NCBI GenBank assembly: GCA_045593005.1
Contig: JAZNVV010000074.1
Location: forward strand, 1 to 7,303
Direction: 5' to 3'
Origin: UBA11475 sp045593005
Lineage (GTDB): Bacteria > Bacillota > Clostridia > Christensenellales > Borkfalkiaceae
DNA length: 7,303 nucleotides
In this document: piece after piece, positions 4,814 through 7,303 of the stretch
Layout of the letters: every line of letters begins with the position of its first letter
How positions within the stretch are numbered: position 1 is the stretch's first letter
The notes under the pieces: model-generated
Databases searched by the model: none
What the model was told of the DNA's origin: nothing
Seen by the model: the letters and a program-made list of their open reading frames with translations, nothing else
Made by a program: the position numbers and the translations under genes

Positions 4814-4861
4814 GAAATATTAGCAAAATAAAAGGCGCAAAAAGCGTCAGTAGGAGACAAT

Positions 4862-7276
4862 ATGATAGGCAAATTTCTCAAAACACTTTTAGTATTGTTG
4901 CTTGGTGCGATCATCGGTATAGCCGGTGTATTCGGTGGCCTTGTAGCCGGTGGATACTATGCTTTCACGGGTGTAAAGATAGGTCAATTTACAAGCATGA
5001 TCTGGGGCGAAGACGGAGATGACGAGTATCTAAGTAAAGAAGCCCAAGATATGACTGTACAAGAAGTTATTCAAGAACTTATGGGAATCATGAACAATGG
5101 TAGCATTGGCGATCTTGAAAGCTTTATTCCGTACGTGTCAACTCTTCTCGATCAATTAGAATCGAACGACACCGTTAAGAGTCTTATTAAGATTGATAGA
5201 ACAAAGTTGGCAAACGCAGGTGTTTCTAGCATTACTTCGCTAAATATAGGCGAAATTATGGACGCTATTGAAATAACGGCTAACATTGAGGCAGTTTTAG
5301 AGCTTACAGGTATTTCACTTGACTCTCTTGGCTTTGGATTCCTTGATGAATTGTCAATTTACAACCAAGACAAGTACGAAAAGGTTGAAGAAAAATATAA
5401 CGACGTATTTGTACAGGTAAGTGGTAGTGACGTTATTAATAAAAGGGTAACCGTATACACGCGTTCTACTGTTAACGGTGCTCACGTTTATACGCCGGTT
5501 GAAGAACCTGATTACTGGGGTACATATTATAAATTCGCAGGGGCTGGCGACGTTGAAGACTACTATTATTCAACAAATTCTGGCAGATCATTAAATTCGC
5601 TCTTTGAAAAGCGCGACGGTGGTATAATTGCTGTAACTTATCAAGGCGTAATGAATGTTGAATATATTGAGTTACATCGTAGACACCAGGCGCTTGGTCA
5701 AGTTCCTGTTCTTAAACTCATTAATAACATTTCAGCAAGGGTAGACGATTTAACGTTTGCAGACCTTGAGCTTGTTTTAAACGGCATGCTTAAAGACAGT
5801 GGATTGGATTTTGATAAAGTTCTCTCTGCGCTTATGCCGACCGAAAAGGACGGACAGTTATTAACCTTTAATACATACACTATCGGCGAATTTTTAAATC
5901 CGCTTGACGTTAACGTGATTAAAGTTGCTCCACTTTTAGATGCATTCGGAATCGCATCTGAAGGCGACGATACGTTAATTGCAAAACTCATCAAAGTTCT
6001 TGCCTACCACTCTGATGAAACAACTCCTAAAACGCTTGGTGAAATAACAGACGGTTTAATGACGGAAGTTCCTGTCATTGACCTTATAGATGCAGTTGTT
6101 GACGGCACTGGTCTTGATTTAGATAACTTCCGTGGGGTTATCGAACTTTTAGCATATGAAAATCCTACAGAAAAAACAGGTAAACGTAGTATAAACGAGT
6201 TTATGGAAGTTCTCCAGAGAATTGATTTTGAAGACTCGTCTATTTTATTGATAGACCTTATTGATTCACTTGACATTTCCGGTCTTAACTCCGACAATGA
6301 ACTTTTAAAATTGCTCTTAATGGATGGAGAAGAAAAGCTCAATCTTAACGGCGCTATTGCAAAACTTCAAAATTATAACGATACGTTATATTTAGCTGAA
6401 CTTATTGATGCGCTTGGCATTGATTTTGGTGATTTACAACCACTTATTGATTTATTTGTGTTAGGCGAAAATAATGAGCCTCTTACGATCAGAGATGCTC
6501 TTGATAGAATTCAAAATATGATGACAGAAGTATGCACGATAGACGTCATTGAAGCACTTGGTGTCCCAGGTCTTGATGCAGATCAACTTCTTATACGCAT
6601 TGTTTCCTTTGATGAAAATGGTAATCCTCTTACTCTTCAAGGAACTGTTAATAAACTCCAAAACTACGACTCTAAAATTTACACGATTGACGTGGTAGAA
6701 GGTCTTGGCGTTCCATCGCTTAAAGATAACGACCTTATAAATATGCTTGCTTATACTGATGGTGTAAAACTCACTATTGGCGAAACGATAGAAAAGGTAC
6801 AAAACTTCAATGATACGTTATATCCAGCAGATATTATTGATGCGCTTGGTGTAAACTTTGGCGATTTACAATCAATCATTGATTTAGTGGTGTTAGATAA
6901 CGATGGAAACAAACTTACCATTGGTCAAACGCTAGATAGAGTACAAAAGTTTGACACTGAACTTTACACAGCAGACATAGTAGACGCATTAGGCGTAGAA
7001 ATGTTAAAAGACAATGCGCTTGTAGAAATGCTTGCTTATACTGATGGTGTAAAACTCACAGTTGGCGAAACAATAGATAAAGTACAAAACTTTAACGACA
7101 CATTATATCCAGCAGATATTATTGATGCGCTTGGAATTAAGTTTGGTGATTTACAATCAATTATTGATTTAATCATATTAGATAACGACGGAAATGCGCT
7201 CACTATTGGTCAAACGATAGATAGAGTACAAAAGTTTGACACTGAACTTTACACAGCAGACATAGTAGACGCATTA
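4862..7276 (+). CDS. Large membrane-anchored repeat protein, 3' end missing
   Basis: The ATG at 4862 follows AGGAG (4852-4856) by five bases. The frame stays open for 805 codons until adapter sequence begins at 7277, so the true C-terminus is unknown. Residues 5-36 form one hydrophobic, glycine-rich segment with GxxxG spacing, read as an uncleaved signal anchor, so the rest should lie outside the cell. Residues 45-190 are acidic and helical. About 190-275 is rich in tyrosine and beta-type sequence (VTVYTRSTVNG, DYWGTYYKF) and looks like a separate domain. From about residue 400, units of 47-49 residues recur with the pattern [T/P]-[A/I]-D-[I/V]-[I/V]-[D/E]-A-L-G-V, a hydrophobic stretch, a DG turn, L-T-[I/V]-G-[E/Q]-T-x-[D/E]-[K/R]-V-Q, then D-T-L-Y. 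The units become nearly identical near the end. The DNDGN turn looks EF-hand-like, but its glycine spacing is wrong. A surface structural or adhesion role is inference; I know no family name. Confidence 0.88.
6683..7276 (+). repeat. 285-bp tandem repeat array inside the repeat-protein gene
   Basis: Copy 1 is 6683-6967, copy 2 is 6968-7252, and a third begins at 7253 and is cut after 24 bases. Each 285-bp copy encodes 95 residues made of two unlike sub-repeats: 47 residues with AYTDGVKLT, and 48 residues with DNDGN-x-LTIGQT. The last 59 bases before the adapter (7218-7276) are identical to 6933-6991. Older, diverged 47-49-residue units lie upstream at about 6245-6682. The in-frame period and near identity indicate recent duplication. 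Confidence 0.9.
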
Positions 7277-7303
7277 AAGTCGGATCGTAGCCATGTCGTT
7301 CTG
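7277..7303. other. Untrimmed MGI/BGI sequencing adapter (artefact)
   Basis: These 27 bases begin AAGTCGGATCGTAGCCATGT, which matches, from memory, the start of the reverse-read adapter used in BGISEQ/DNBSEQ libraries. They break the tandem repeat exactly: after GCATTA at 7271-7276 the repeat predicts GGCGTA, but the adapter appears instead. The frame happens to stay open, so nine false residues (KSDRSHVVL) would be added to the protein if this stretch were translated. Confidence 0.95.

Larger units (their letters stand above)
4550..4861 (+). other. Intergenic region between the CCA-adding enzyme and the repeat-protein gene
   Basis: The first 85 bases (4550-4634) are AT-rich and hold nothing I can name; ATGCGATAA near 4567 is not a credible gene. 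A weak CGTCG/CGACG pairing (4580-4584 with 4601-4605) has a 16-base loop. A terminator, a strong promoter and a structured leader follow and are listed separately. No reading frame of note exists on either strand. Confidence 0.7.

Noticed and set aside
5698..6802. Three minus-strand reading frames of 98, 112 and 113 codons
   Set aside because: They are antisense shadows of the long repeat-protein gene, lack ribosome sites and encode low-complexity serine- or lysine-rich peptides.
6881..6930. DNDGN turn as a dockerin or EF-hand calcium loop in the repeats
   Set aside because: The glycine falls at position 4 rather than 6 and no acidic residue sits at position 12; the paired sub-repeat lacks the acidic cluster entirely.

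Overview
The window looks like chromosomal DNA from a low-GC, Gram-positive type bacterium, probably an uncultured Clostridia-like Firmicute. That assignment is inference. It rests on AT-rich coding, purine-rich Shine-Dalgarno sites, several near-consensus sigma-A promoters with 17-nt spacers, U-tailed intrinsic terminators, and tRNA genes that encode their own CCA. The last 27 bases match, from memory, the start of an MGI/BGI (DNBSEQ) library adapter. The sequence is therefore most likely a metagenomic contig that ran into untrimmed adapter, and real sequence ends at about 7276.

Layout. (1) 1-100, minus: the first 33 codons of a GNAT acetyltransferase cut by the window edge, with a textbook promoter. 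(2) 251-433, plus: a 60-codon hypothetical gene followed by a strong terminator. (3) 595-1769, plus: a very AT-rich, two-gene operon (179-aa basic soluble protein plus 209-aa two-helix membrane protein) with its own consensus promoter and a 13-bp terminator hairpin. I recognise neither protein. The cassette ends about 60 bp from the 3' end of a tRNA gene, a typical place for acquired DNA. (4) 1806-2116, minus: a tRNA-Met/tRNA-Glu operon with a consensus promoter and its own terminator. The tRNA-Met has broken D and anticodon stems. (5) 2191-3066, minus: a YegS/DgkB-type lipid kinase. (6) 3188-4549, plus: a CCA-adding enzyme with an HD domain. Its promoter overlaps that of the lipid kinase back to back and is placed so that transcription should start on the A of the ATG, i.e. 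a leaderless mRNA. (7) 4696 onwards, plus: promoter, a roughly 130-nt leader that can fold into a compact three-way junction, and a long membrane-anchored protein made largely of 47-49-residue repeats. The repeats become a near-identical 285-bp tandem array, where the assembly stopped.

How the parts relate. tRNA genes and a tRNA 3'-end enzyme lie within about 1.1 kb, but on opposite strands with separate promoters, so no co-regulation is implied. The lipid kinase and the CCA enzyme share an intergenic region whose promoters should compete. The most promising unexplained elements are the AT-rich two-gene cassette with a 2TM protein, the degenerate tRNA-Met, the leaderless CCA gene and the repeat surface protein. 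I saw no CRISPR array, insertion sequence or replication origin.
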